64,000 bases of DNA from Notospermus geniculatus (Eukaryota > Nemertea > Pilidiophora > Heteronemertea > Lineidae). The translations under genes and the position numbers were made by a program. Positions 23,208 to 33,521 of the stretch are shown here, piece after piece. Within the stretch, counting starts at the first letter, position 1; each line of letters begins with the position of its first letter. The DNA lies in assembly GCA_002633025.1 (NCBI GenBank), contig NMRB01001745.1, forward strand, positions 39,475-103,474, read 5' to 3'. The notes under the pieces were generated by a model. That model was not told the origin of the DNA and searched no databases. It saw nothing but the letters and a program-made list of their open reading frames with translations.

Positions 23208-23617
23208 AAGAGCTTAGAGCACAAAGGGCATATGTCCATTTTTTGCACTATTGAGTGTGATATATCAGCAGAAAGCCTGAAGAGCCCTCTATTGCCTTGA
23301 CATGGAATTATCCCTCTATTAGTACTCCAAATAGCAGAAAGTAAGGTTTTAATTAATTTAGAGCACAAAGGGCACAAGTCAGCACCATCGTCAAAAGGGA
23401 TCTACGCCACATTTCATGGTGTTTGATGTTTTTTATCTTCTGGGATCCACGAAGTGCTGTTTCCCCATTCAAGTGTCGTATTTATGTTAATTTTGAGGCT
23501 GTAATTTGAATCTAAAATCATTTTGTGCACAAAGGGCACAATTCACACGAAATCTTTTTATTCACTTTTCTCAAAAGTGAAAAAATGGACATATGCCCTT
23601 TGTGCTCTAAGCTCTTC
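23208..23617. mobile_element. 410-bp element with about 38-bp inverted ends
   Basis: GAAGAGCTTAGAGCACAAAG GGCATATGTCCATTTTTT at the left is exactly inverted at 23580-23617. The GAGCACAAAGGGCACA word recurs internally at 23360 and 23522. No gene. Confidence 0.8.
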
Positions 23618-23927
23618 ACAGGTTTCCACCTACCTTTTCTCCGACTGGTTTCGTTAACATTGATGAAAAACTTGCCACAGAAGAAGGCCATGGCAAAAAT
23701 AAAGCGCATAAGAAATGAAAAATGCTTCATTTTAGTCACATCACGCGGATTGTTTACTACTGGCCTCCCCAGTCATTTTTTATAATAGGATCTAAATGGT
23801 AAAAGTGTTGATGATAATCAAGAACCAGATTCCAATGCCTTGTTTGTGTTCCATTATAGGTACCGGTACTAGCATGACGTCAGCAGTAATCGATTGATTG
23901 ATTTAGAATCTGAAACACACAGCACTA

Positions 23928-24402
23928 TTGGGCGTATTCGAATCCCTGTTCTCGAGTGACCCAGGAGCAGTGTTCGCGTGTTGAGGTTCCGAACACGGAA
24001 GTGGGTGTTACCAGGTATCGGGTGTCGTTGCTAAACATGGCGAATGTAATTCTGCGGGCTACGTCCCTGTGCAAAATCAGATTTTTGTTGCAGGAAAGGT
24101 CATTTTTCCTATCGTGACTATATCCACCGGTTAACCCACATTACAAATTACATTACTGCAGGCAGGAACGTCTCATATTCAAGGAAGACACAAAGTTTTA
24201 TAGAAATTAACTGTGAGGACATTTCGTCGTCAATGACATTGGCCGCCATCTTTGTTCTCGGTGTTCTCCGTTTCACCCTCCAAAAAGTGGGGAGTGAAAA
24301 TTTTGTTCGCGAACGCCGTTCCCGTGTCAGTTCTCGACGTTCGAGACTCGCACTCGTGTCGATATCAACACGAGTGCAGGGATTCGAATACGCCCAACGA
24401 TG
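23928..24402. mobile_element. TIR element with TGGGCGTATTCGAATCCCTG ends
   Basis: The left end at 23929 and the inverse CAGGGATTCGAATACGCCCA ending at 24399 make terminal repeats of 20 bases; CTCGAGTG/CACTCGTG words follow. No transposase frame is visible. Confidence 0.75.
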
Positions 24403-25203
24403 CCAACTCAGGCATTAGAGCCAGCAAACACAAGTTGACTAATTGGAGCGGCCCTAACTTTTTTCTCGTCTGTTGACCATGTAAATGTAATACCAGTACC
24501 TCTCAGTCAGATAGGCCTCTTTAAAATATCAGTAAACTAGTATCTGTTGTAAATTTCGGTGATTTTGATGGATTTGGGGCAAAATTTTACATACAGGCCT
24601 ACGTCCTTTCCATGTTACATGGCAACGACTACGTTTATCTATTGTTCGGGTATATAGGGGTATATTAAAGGACCACAGTATTGCTTTCCAATCCTGCGTT
24701 ACACCTACCCGCGTTAAGGGAGACCTCTATTGACGACTTGGTAAACTACCGCATGCTACGTGCATTGTATTGTACATCATACATTCTCCAACACTGGGGC
24801 GAAAGGCTTAACTACAGTATTGGAGAATGGTACCGGTGGCGCCGGCTGTCGACAGAAAGTGGCAATACCGTGGTGCTTTAATAGGCCTACTCAGGCAATA
24901 GAAATGCGTAATCTAGATGTTGTCGTAGGTCTATACGGCAGCCTGCGAAAACGCTCTAATCTTAATAAACAATTTACAGATACGTGATCTACATTACATC
25001 ACTGTACCGATGGAGTGGACTTTCAAATGCAACCCGGAAAAGCTTCTAGAAATGAGTATTCACTTGATTAGAAATACAAGACATCCAAAGCAAATATGCA
25101 AAACGACAGAGTTATGTTGGGAACTTCTTGATATCAGTGTTGGTAGGACCGACAAACACATCTCTTGATATTCAAGACGCTTGAATATTTCGCGCTTCCT
25201 TAA
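24403..25203. other. No gene recognised
   Basis: Contains a small palindrome CATTCTCCAACACTG ... CAGTATTGGAGAATG at 24781-24829. Nothing else stands out. Confidence 0.4.
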
Positions 25204-25358
25204 AGGGCCTCTAGAGGCAGCCAGCATGGCAGGGGAAAACCACGGGGAAAACCCAGGTTGAATACCTCGTACTAGTGATTATTACGTTAAAGTGGCGCCG
25301 CCTGGCCGAAGAACCGGTACTGATAGTAGCCTAATGGCGAGCTGCCTCTAGAGGCCCT
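25204..25358. mobile_element. 155-bp MITE with TTAA target duplication
   Basis: AGGGCCTCTAGAGGCAGC and its inverse, flanked by TTAA at 25200-25203 and 25359-25362. The end itself contains the palindrome CCTCTAGAGG. Confidence 0.88.
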
Positions 25359-26030
25359 TTAAACAAAACCATTTTTGGACATCATCCGATGTAGGACGTC
25401 CCAAAATCACGTTATTTGCGAATTATTCCGCCCCTGAGTCGTTTTGAGTGAATCCTGCTTCAACTGCTTTTACATTCGTGTGCTGCACTAACAAATTCAT
25501 TGAGTCAACTCAGAAACACGTTTAAACTCTCCTTCGCTGAATAATCATTCATCAGATTCACCCGATGTCTTTCTTCTCGCTTTCGCCTTTTTTTAATACA
25601 ATGGGTCTGAAAAATTGTAATCACATAACACAATCGATATACATGTATAATAATATTCTTAACAAATGCAAAAAAATCTTTTCAAACCGAAACATGTATT
25701 GTCCATCATTGCCGACTGAACACTTGACCTATAACATACATGTACCTCCGCCATTATCCAAATAAATTCTAAGAAAGAGGTTGAAACTTGCTCACATTTT
25801 CTTGAGTACTAATAGTGCAATTTGTTTTACAGTCAACAAGAGAAGAAATTGGGTTGTTCGGCAAAAGGAGAGGTCCGAACAAACGGAAAACAGTGTGGCT
25901 ATTCAAATCTTGGGATAGGCTGAGGAAGAAGTTCCGCCACGTCACACCCGAGCAGACGACAAGTTGCATTTTGTTATGTAGGCCCTGTTTGCAAGGACAG
26001 TGACCTCATATTAAAGCCCAGGGGCCTGTT

Positions 26031-26127
26031 TCATAAAGTGACTTTAAGCTAATGGTACCATTAACTTCAATGCATTTTCCATTTGGTTAAAGGTACCTTT
26101 AGCTTTAAGTCATTTTATGAAACAGGC
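26031..26127. mobile_element. Hairpin MITE with GGCCTGTTTCATAAAG ends
   Basis: GGGGCCTGTTTCATAAAGTG ACTTTAAGC is inverted at 26098-26127. Arms of about 35 bases surround a short centre containing two GGTACC words. Confidence 0.85.
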
Positions 26128-26148
26128 CTCTGGTCACACTGTGGCGAC

Positions 26149-26387
26149 TTAGGAGGGCGAATCCCCGCGAACTAGAATGAAATGGCCCGTGGACCATGTG
26201 CTCACCCCTTTGGATATAACAGTGTAATGACAGAGAGAGGCATGTTCATGGTCCATGGACCATTTCATTCTACAGGGTGGGCCAGAGAAAGTGTCCCTCG
26301 AACAATAGGGAAACAATAGAAATGCTATTGTTCGAGGGACACTTTCTCTGGCCCACTCTGTAGTTCGCGGGGATTCGCCCGTCTAAG
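26149..26387. mobile_element. Fold-back element with GGGCGAATCCCCGCGAACTA ends
   Basis: The left end at 26154 reads through AGAATGAAATGG and is inverted at the right (CATTTCATTCTA, then TAGTTCGCGGGGATTCGCCC). A mariner-like MITE has entered the right arm at a TA (26273-26360). Confidence 0.8.
26273..26360. mobile_element. 88-bp mariner-like MITE at a TA target
   Basis: CAGGGTGGGCCAGAGAAAGT GTCCCTCGAACAATAG and its inverse, flanked by TA at 26271-26272 and 26361-26362. The intact left arm of the host element (CGCGAACTAGAATG) shows the empty TA site. Confidence 0.88.
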
Positions 26388-26809
26388 TAAACCATAATGT
26401 TAATCGTTCCAATAAGGTACGTAATTTACATGCATTGGTTTGAAGAGAGTCGCCATTCATGCGTGGTGGGAGGAATTCAGCTGCCGAGGTGAGTTTTTGG
26501 CCACAGTTCCCTTTCTATGTATTTCATGTGCGGTCGTACCGTCAAATAGATGAAAATATTAAAAGTCCTAACTTATTCAGCTACATTTATGAAAAAGCAT
26601 GCATTTTGTACCGAGAAAAATTGAACTAGGCCTAGGTCGAATTTAGGATACGCTGGGGCAGACACAGCGGGGTACGCTGCGGCAGATAGGCCTATCCAAA
26701 GTGGTAACGCTGGGGAAGACTGATTGAATATATTCAAAATATATTCAAAATATATTCAAAATATATATTCAAAATCATATATCATATATATATGATATAT
26801 GCATGATTT

Positions 26810-27774
26810 TCAAGGACGACAACAAAAGAGTCCGACTAGCTCCTTTCTATAAAATCTCAACGAAATGCAATATATCAAGAAATTTGTGCAGAAGTTCCAA
26901 TTCCAAAAAACTGCGCAAAACTTAGCTGTCAGGAAAAACAATTCTTTTCGAAAGTTGGACAGACCGCGTTTCTTTGCGTCTTCAAAAAGCACCAAGCGAT
27001 TGTTCGAGGCAGATTGAAAACTATGTAGAAAACAGACACTAGAATTAGGTTCGTTAGCACCGCTTTTTGTTTGGGTTCGAGAACCTTATCGGTGACAACC
27101 AGCCGTTTTCTTTCCTGTTGCACCTTTATCAAGCCGAGCACAATGGTACTGTTGAAAAGAACTATAAACCCACATGGTAACAAAACAAAGCGAAGGCTTT
27201 CCGTAATATGATTAATAAGAAATGGCTGATAGTGACATTTTGATCCGCGGACCTCGTCAAAATTCACCATAAAGATGGCGACGTGTAGGTTGCTCAAGAG
27301 ACTTACGAGGATGATTATCAAAATAGCACGTTTTCTGTTCCGACCCGACAGGAACATGCGTTTCAAAGGAAACCAGACAAAAACTGCTCTTTCTAATTTA
27401 AAGCTAACAAGACACCACGATGACAGGGTAGCACAGAAGAGATGCATGAATCTAAAGAGCTTGCAGGTCAGGTCCGATATACCAAGAAGGTTTATGAGAT
27501 TCACACCAAAGATATATGACATGCTCCGCCGCAGCCATTCTGGTAACGAGTAGAATGCCAATACCCCAGCATCGCCAAGCGTCACGACCGAAAAATACTG
27601 CACCGTGGGATCGCCGCTCTGCTTCGACCTCCAGAACACGACAGCTGAAAGGATGTTACCGAAAAAACCCACCAAGATCATGGCAAGAATGGCGTATCCT
27701 TGGAAGTAACCGAAAATAACGAAGATGTTTTCGAGACCGCCATCAGTTGGGATTCGTAATGACACTCCGTCCAT
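26810..27774 (-). pseudogene. Rhodopsin-like (class A) GPCR, intronless, one frameshift before TM7
   Basis: Seven-transmembrane receptor for an unknown extracellular ligand, acting at the plasma membrane. The frame from ATG 27772-27774 encodes TM1 to TM6: FFGNILSAVVFW (TM1), VTLGDAGVLAFYSLPEW (TM2), the ECL1/TM3 cysteine in LTCKLFRFMHLFCATLSSW, FKLERAVFVWFPLKR in place of DRY, an ECL2 cysteine in SKCHYQPF, and FYIVFNLPRTI (TM6). It stops after 281 codons at a TGA behind a run of five T. One frame over, starting in the same T run, AKFCAVFWNWNFCTNFLIYC is a textbook TM7. A helix-8 region RFYRKEL and a FCCRP palmitoylation-like end follow, with a stop at 26810. A single-base length change in the T run thus accounts for the break, so a sequencing error is a real alternative to a young pseudogene. 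The sequence resembles peptide receptors expanded in marine invertebrates. Confidence 0.85.
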
Positions 27775-28013
27775 TCCTAATCGATGTTGTTTTCTTGGTA
27801 TAGAATGATTTACACATATTTAAATAGCAGGTTAGATAGGATTGTTGGGATAATAAAGGGTGACAACTAAAATTACTCCTCGTGAGCTGATGGTTTATAA
27901 ATAGCACAGTTATTAGAGCCTCGCAGTATTGAATTTTACGACATTTTCAGAGTGTTAGGAGAGTACAGGTAGAGGTCTCATAGCCTCGTGAAGGTCCCCA
28001 AAATGCTTGCCGG

Positions 28014-28370
28014 GGCTAAAGTTTAGAATCCCCGATCGGAAGTTCTTCCGCGGTTCCGAATGCGTGATGCGGTCATTTAGGTGGCAGTCGCAGGTTGGAA
28101 GTTGAATCTACACGTGGTACCACGTGAGAGTAGAAGGTTGAAAGTTGAAGGTTTCACCTTTTTATTGGTAATAGTCGAAGGTTGAAAGTTGAAGGTTTCA
28201 CCTTTTTATTGGGAAGAGTCGAAGGTTGAAAGTTGAAGGTTTCACCTTTTTATTGGTAATAGTCGAAGGTTGAAAGTTGAATATTTCACCTTTGTATTCG
28301 GAGTAGTCGAAAGTTGAAAGTTGAAGATTTTAACTTTGTATTGGGATGAAAGTTGTCATTTGATGCCTTT
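28014..28370 (+). repeat. Minisatellite GTCGAAGGTTGAAAGTTGAAGG, copy A, with unique leader
   Basis: The leader GTTTAGAATCCCCGATCGGA to GTACCACG is shared with 41172-41276. About five units of 42-45 bases (GTTGAAAGTTGAAGGTTTC then CCTTTTTATTGG) follow. Confidence 0.92.
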
Positions 28371-28384
28371 GGAAACTAGAATTG

Positions 28385-28724
28385 ATGTATCTATGATGTA
28401 TAATATATAATATATATAAAATATATAATACCGGTATATATAATATATAATATATAATATATAATATATAATATATAATATATAATATATGATATATAAT
28501 ATATAATATATGATATATGATATATAATATATAATATATAATATATATAATATATATAATATATAATATATATAATATATATAATATATATAATATATAT
28601 AATACATTATATATTATAATATATATATATTACATTTATTATATTATATTATATATATATATAAATTATATATTATATTACTTAATATTTTATATTATCT
28701 ATTATAATATATGATATTATATGA
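28385..28724. repeat. TATAATA microsatellite
   Basis: About 330 bases of ATATAATATATAA words. The minus-strand frame across it is an artefact. Copy B is 41585-41860. Confidence 0.95.
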
Positions 28725-28730
28725 AGGGCT

Positions 28731-29636
28731 TAGAGGCAGAGTGGGCTAACCCTCAGCCATTACAAAATTTAGTTTAGACCGTTATGTGACAGATGTGGAT
28801 ACAATGTATTCATGGCAGAGTGGGCTAATCGAGGTCAATCATTTTCAAGGTCAAATTGAGGACAGCCATTTCCAGCACTTCACTTTTGTACAAAATCAGT
28901 TCATACCAGAGTGGTCTAATCCACGTTTTTTTAGAAGACGAAGCGCCAAACTGGTCTAACCCAACCATTCACCAATAGGTGGCTCCGCCAAACTGGTCTA
29001 ACCCACACCTTTCACCAATAGGTGGCAGCACAAATTTTCAAAATGATAGCTTTCAGGGAGGCTAAAGAGCTGGATAGTATCAAACAGACCAAGGAGTGCA
29101 AGGGTTTGTGATTTTGATGATTTAATGAACAAAATCTCCAAGGCCAACCCCATGTACAATACATGAATGGGAGCCACAATATGTGAGCCAAACAGACATT
29201 TTCAGATGAAACAAGGCTTTGGTAAGAACGAGAAGCCAGGTTCACATCATTAACTCGAAATTAAGAGATGCTTAATGCCACTAACTGGTTATTAGCAAAA
29301 GGTTAGACCACATCGGCTACATTGCAAAATGCGAGTTGATGTTATGCCATAGTGGTCTAACCACTATTTGTTGATTTTTACCTAACCTGTTGGTTAATTT
29401 TCTATAGCAAAAGGTTAGACCATATCGGCTACATTGCAAAATGCGAGTTGATGTTATGCCATAGTGGTCTAACCACTATTTGTTGATTTTTACCTATTAC
29501 CTGTTGGTTAATTTTCTACAAGTTACTTTACACCAGATACGTGTTGTTATGACATATATTATCAATATTAATAATATTTAAAAAACAATTATGTGCTTTT
29601 TTTATAATTTAAAAACTGGCTCTAAACCCTTCAATT
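28731..29636. mobile_element. TIR element with GAAGGGCTTAGAGGCAGAGT ends, copy A
   Basis: The left end GAAGGGCTTAGAGGCAGAGT GGGCTAA follows the AT tract and the right end GGCTCTAAACCCTTC lies at 29622-29636. The interior repeats AGTGGGCTAA, GTGGTCTAA and CTGGTCTAACCCA words on both strands. A 110-base segment with CATCGGCTACATTGCAAAAT is duplicated in tandem (29300-29520). Copy B is 44017-44826, which has only one such segment and a fuller right end. Confidence 0.75.
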
Positions 29637-29819
29637 CATTCTCGTAGTTGAAGTCGGGAGTCGGAGTCGGAAAACTGCACAACCTCTCTATTGTCTATAC
29701 CGGAATGTGGGCACAGTTTGCAGTATAAGGTTTATTGCATGGGTAAGTTCCGTTGAGGAGTGTCTGTGTGATCTTGCTACGAACTAAATATTTTTTCAGG
29801 TTTGGTGGTTGTCTGTATG

Positions 29820-31110
29820 CGGTGACCGGCGGACATGGGGAAATTTTCTTGAGAGTCAGATCATTGTCAAGTATTGGTTGTAGATCTCTAACGATGCGTT
29901 TTATTCTTTGTAAGTTGGGTGGTAGGTCATCACCAGTGGTACCCGTTCCTCCTCCTTTGTTTTTCTATACATGTATTGCAGGAAGTAATTCCTACAATAA
30001 CTCAATATTCTCTTAAGTTTCATTGACCTAGCCAATGGTTCGGTCTTGAAATGAATTATCAGTATGGTCGGAAATCCAACCATATTGATTTGCGATAGAA
30101 GCTTGGATGCTTCCCTCTTTGTCTCGCACTGAGGACAGTCCCACTCATTATCACCCGATAACCTTTCCTCGGCAAAGTGCAGGTCAAGGCAATCATGAAT
30201 TGACCAATTCATCTGTAGGTCAAATGAATTAGTTTTTGCCAGATTTTCCTTACGAATGATGATGGTGAGTCGAATGACTTACCGAGATCTAAATTCATCT
30301 GAGTCAAAGAAGGACTGGAGTGGTATCCTGTTACTTGGACACTGGATGATTGAGTTCTAGTAACACGTGTTCCCCATGTTGTCAAGTCCTGTCAACCCTG
30401 GGTAGGTTGTCTGTATTAAATGGAAAGAAATGGTCAAGTAGCAAAAAAGATGTAGAACAATGCTAATGCCAGCCAAGTGGAAAACGTTCCAAACTGTGAC
30501 AGCTATTGACAAACCATCCGTTTCATGATTTTTTCTAAGTCCATAAATGCCAGCTATTTCAAGCTCGGAGTTGGAAATTCCACCTATTTCCAAATATTTC
30601 CACCTGTGCCATAAAATTTGTTTCACAGGGGTATCTGCCAACAACACCCACCCCTTGAAATAGCTTTGTCTTTACAGGAAAAACCTTTTCCCCTTTCAGG
30701 TGTTGGGTTTTACGACCATTCTTGATACGGTTTTGTATCGTCTTGATGGATACTATACTTTGTTCCAAAGTCATTTACCGTGGTTTGTAAATCTGCTTGA
30801 GATACTCATCTCGCCTTGTCTGTCGTGGGTCGAGGTTGGATGCACAACGAAAAATCCATTCCCATTGGCGACAGATCATGCCTCGATGAGGGACGTCTTT
30901 AGTTGAAGTTCCTCCTGGGTTCTTGAATTTCCAAAGTTCGGCAATGACGCCATTAGTGATACTGGAAAGTGGCCCATCAAACAGGGTGTTGCCATTGATG
31001 AGCCAGTCCTCTGTGATAACCAGCCTGTTCGCAAGCGGACATGGGAAAATTTTCTTGAGAGTCAGATCATTGTCCAGTACCGGTATTGGTTGTAGATCTC
31101 TGACGATGCG
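29820..31110 (-). pseudogene. Ubiquitin-specific protease fragments, duplicated and out of order
   Basis: Minus-strand pieces of a USP-type deubiquitinase (cysteine protease that removes ubiquitin). One exon at 30283-30410, with AG acceptor and GTAAGT donor, encodes YPGLTGLDNMGNTCY followed by a TAG where the family has the methionine after the catalytic cysteine, then NSIIQCPSN. A second piece at 29901-30212 has the finger region EWDCPQCETKREASKLL and the strand FPTILIIHFK. A third at 30900-31110 reads NTLFDGPLSSITNGVIAELW, the region that normally lies between the other two, but it sits upstream of them. The segment RIVRDLQPI..LDNDLTLKK occurs twice (29825-29900, 31035-31110), so a tandem duplication with partial loss explains the order. 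The histidine box is not seen. The USP8/USP50-like assignment is tentative. Confidence 0.65.
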
Positions 31111-31126
31111 TTTTATTCTTAGTAAG

Positions 31127-32194
31127 GCTGAAGGGGTTATTGTCGTCCTGGGTATAGACAAAGTATACCCAGGTTCAATGTCGTCCAGACAAACTATACC
31201 CTGGGTATAGTTTGTCTGGACAAACTGTACCCAGGGTATAGTTTGTCTTGACAAAGTGTACCCAGCTTCCTATATGTACACCTGAAGACGAGATTGGTAT
31301 CGCAAAGGGCAAAAAAGGATCTGAAAATTTTTGTCCGAGATTGTCACGTGCGTGTTGCCAAGATTCACGTGACCACAAAACTGATGACGTCATGATGTAC
31401 ATGGAGAAGCCGGGAGCATTTCGTCATTTTCATGAATTTTCTTTTTGCATAGCAAGTTTGCGCCATGGGACACTTCCGGTAAACAGCCATACAGCGGGAT
31501 TATTGCTGAAAAGGGCTGAAAATTAACGCTATACCTACTATAATTTGGGAATAGGGAGATAACACCAATCCCTACAACTTTTCAAAAGGGACCCATAGTA
31601 AATTCTCAAGCACTTAGGAGCTGCAGGCCTAATTCGAGACACTTCCGGTAAGCAACCATACAATGGGATTATTGCCAGAAGGTGCTGAAAATTAACGCTA
31701 TACCTACCATAATTTGGGAATAGGGAGATAATACCAATCCCTACAACTTTTCAAAAGGGACCTATAGTACATTCTCAAGCACTTAGGAGCTGTCGGCCTA
31801 GTTTGAGGCTATCCTTCATATTTCATGATTTACGCTGAATATCAATCTCTCACACTACACCTCTTGTGTGGTAGCTGGTTTAGTAGTGTCATACTGCGAT
31901 TTGTCAGTATGGTGTAGTGCGTGTGTTTGTGGGTTCAATTATGAGCGAAGGATCGAAGCCATGAGGTTGCCCTTACCGGCATTTTGACCGGCAAGGCCTA
32001 GATGCCATGTAACTTCGCGATACCAATCTCGTCTTCAGGTGCACATATCGGAAGCTGGGTACACTTTGTCAAGACAAACTATACCCTGGGTATAGTTTGT
32101 CTGGACAAACTGTACCCAGGGTATAGTTTGTCTGGACGACATTGAACCTGGGTATACTTTGTCTATACCCAGGACGACAATAACCCCTTCAGCC
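31127..32194. mobile_element. 1.07-kb TIR element with 8-bp target duplication and palindromic words
   Basis: The terminal repeats are about 180 bases, starting GCTGAAGGGGTTATTGTCGT, with TTAGTAAG flanking at 31119-31126 and 32195-32202. The paralogous USP copy at 29905-29920 keeps an unoccupied site. The repeats contain several CTATACCCTGGGTATAG palindromes. The interior has a 170-bp tandem duplication beginning CACTTCCGGTAA (31470 and 31640). An 8-bp duplication suggests the hAT class. Confidence 0.88.
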
Positions 32195-32577
32195 TTAGTA
32201 AGTTGGGTTTCTGGTCATCACCAGTGGTACCCGTTCCTCCTCCTTTGTTTTTCTATATTGCAGGAAGTCATTCCTAGGGACACTAAAGGCGACATTCCAC
32301 GTGAGAGAAAATGTCGACATTTTCTCTCAGCCGACTGTCGACAGAACTATCTGTGGCCCGTCCACATGAGAGAAAAGTGCGCAGAGAGTCACAATCAGCA
32401 AGATAGTTTCTAGCTTTCGCAAGTTTCTCTGAAGAGAATTGTTTTTAGTCTTTTCCACGTGAGAGTAAAATTGTCAGGAAACAACCAGCTATGGTCATTG
32501 TTCCCTCCCTCGTGCGAGTAGGCTTATGTTGCCTTCGAGAAGAACACAGGTAGCAGCAGCGACTGCTGTCTACATCT

Positions 32578-32636
32578 TCTTCTCAGGAACCACTTTTCCG
32601 CCGAACTGAATCAGTTCGGCGGAAAAGTGGTTCCTG
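32578..32636. repeat. Perfect 58-base snap-back palindrome
   Basis: CTCAGGAACCACTTTTCCGC CGAACTGA is followed immediately by its reverse complement. One half is coding sequence of the MADF fragment, so the other half is a fold-back copy. Confidence 0.9.
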
Positions 32637-32827
32637 AGATTATGTATCCTTCTTCGAACTTCGCCAACTCCCATCTCAACTGCTGCTGCAATTTCCTTCC
32701 TTGCAATTAATTTCTTCATTCTGTCCACATGAAGTTTTGATTCAACATCCCATAAACAGGGATGGTCCTCGTATTCACTAATTAGCTCGAAGGTATCGTA
32801 TCGGCTCCAGTTTTTGTCTCCTTCCAT
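32578..32827 (-). CDS. MADF-domain fragment inside the Harbinger-like element
   Basis: From ATG 32825-32827 the frame reads MEGDKNWSRYDTFELISEY, EDHPCLWDVESKLHVDRMKK and, after a basic helix, GVGEVRRRIHNLRNHFSAEL. The ELI..Y..HPCLWD start and the V..R..NLR..F end are the MADF (Myb/SANT-like) DNA-binding domain pattern. PIF/Harbinger transposons encode such a protein beside their transposase, where it binds element ends and helps nuclear import; that role is family knowledge. About 85 codons remain. The end of the frame lies in a perfect palindrome (32578-32636), so the original C-terminus was lost. No DDE transposase is present, so the element is non-autonomous. Confidence 0.6.
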
Positions 32828-33113
32828 TGCTGATGTTGGCCTGAAAGTCTCCAAACAAATGCACAGAAACTGTCTGGAACTTTATTGCAGGATAGAACGT
32901 GTCCTATTCACTGCGAGCACTGTCTGACACTATAAAAAGTGTCTGACAGAATCTACCTTTTCTGCGTCCACATGACATAAAATCGCTCAGCTATAAACTT
33001 CTGACATTTATTGATCACTCTCGTACAGCTGCTCGCAGAGCGATGTCCACATGCGACTTTGTGTCTGAGAGCAAACTTCTGTGAGAAAACTCTCACGTGG
33101 AATGTCGCCTTAA

Positions 33114-33517
33114 GGGCCATATTTACGAAGCGCGATTAGGCCAACACGCGGGTAAGTTCATAGTTATTCCGTTTAAGGGCCTAGAAAACCATTGTTTTGC
33201 TACCCTGTACGCTGCTTGACCGGCAGCCTTGACCCGCACGATAATCACCCGTGGTTAACTTTCCTTTGTCTAGCTGCAGGAGGACAAAAGAAAAATTTGA
33301 ACAACCTACAGGCCTTGTTTTAGAGTCATTCAACTCTTTTCTTCGGTCCTCGTGCACGTAAACGCAGGAATGTTAACCGCGTGTGGTTATCCTGTGGGTA
33401 AACGCTGCCGATCAAGCAGCGTACAAGGTAGCAACAAAATGGTTTTCTAGGCCCTTAACCTGAATAACTATCAATTTACACGCGTGTTGGCCAAATCGCG
33501 CTTGGTAAATACGGCCC
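33114..33517. mobile_element. 404-bp MITE with TTAA flanks and about 110-bp ends
   Basis: GGGCCATATTTACGAAGCGC GATTAGGCCAACACGCG is inverted at the right, ending CGTATTTACC complement at 33517. TTAA lies at 33110-33113 and 33518-33521. The first TTAA is formed partly by the end of the preceding Harbinger-like element. Confidence 0.85.
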
Positions 33518-33521
33518 TTAA

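Larger units (their letters stand above)
32287..33110. mobile_element. 824-bp Harbinger-like element with MADF fragment
   Basis: AGGCGACATTCCACGTGAGA at the left is inverted at the right end, flanked by TAA at 32284-32286 and 33111-33113. CTCTCAG/GAGAGTC words recur inside. The element carries a MADF-domain reading frame on the minus strand and a 58-base snap-back palindrome. Confidence 0.88.

Noticed and set aside
28356-28607. Minus-strand frame rich in tyrosine and isoleucine
   Set aside because: It is the translation of the TATAATA microsatellite; the same applies to 41483-41728.
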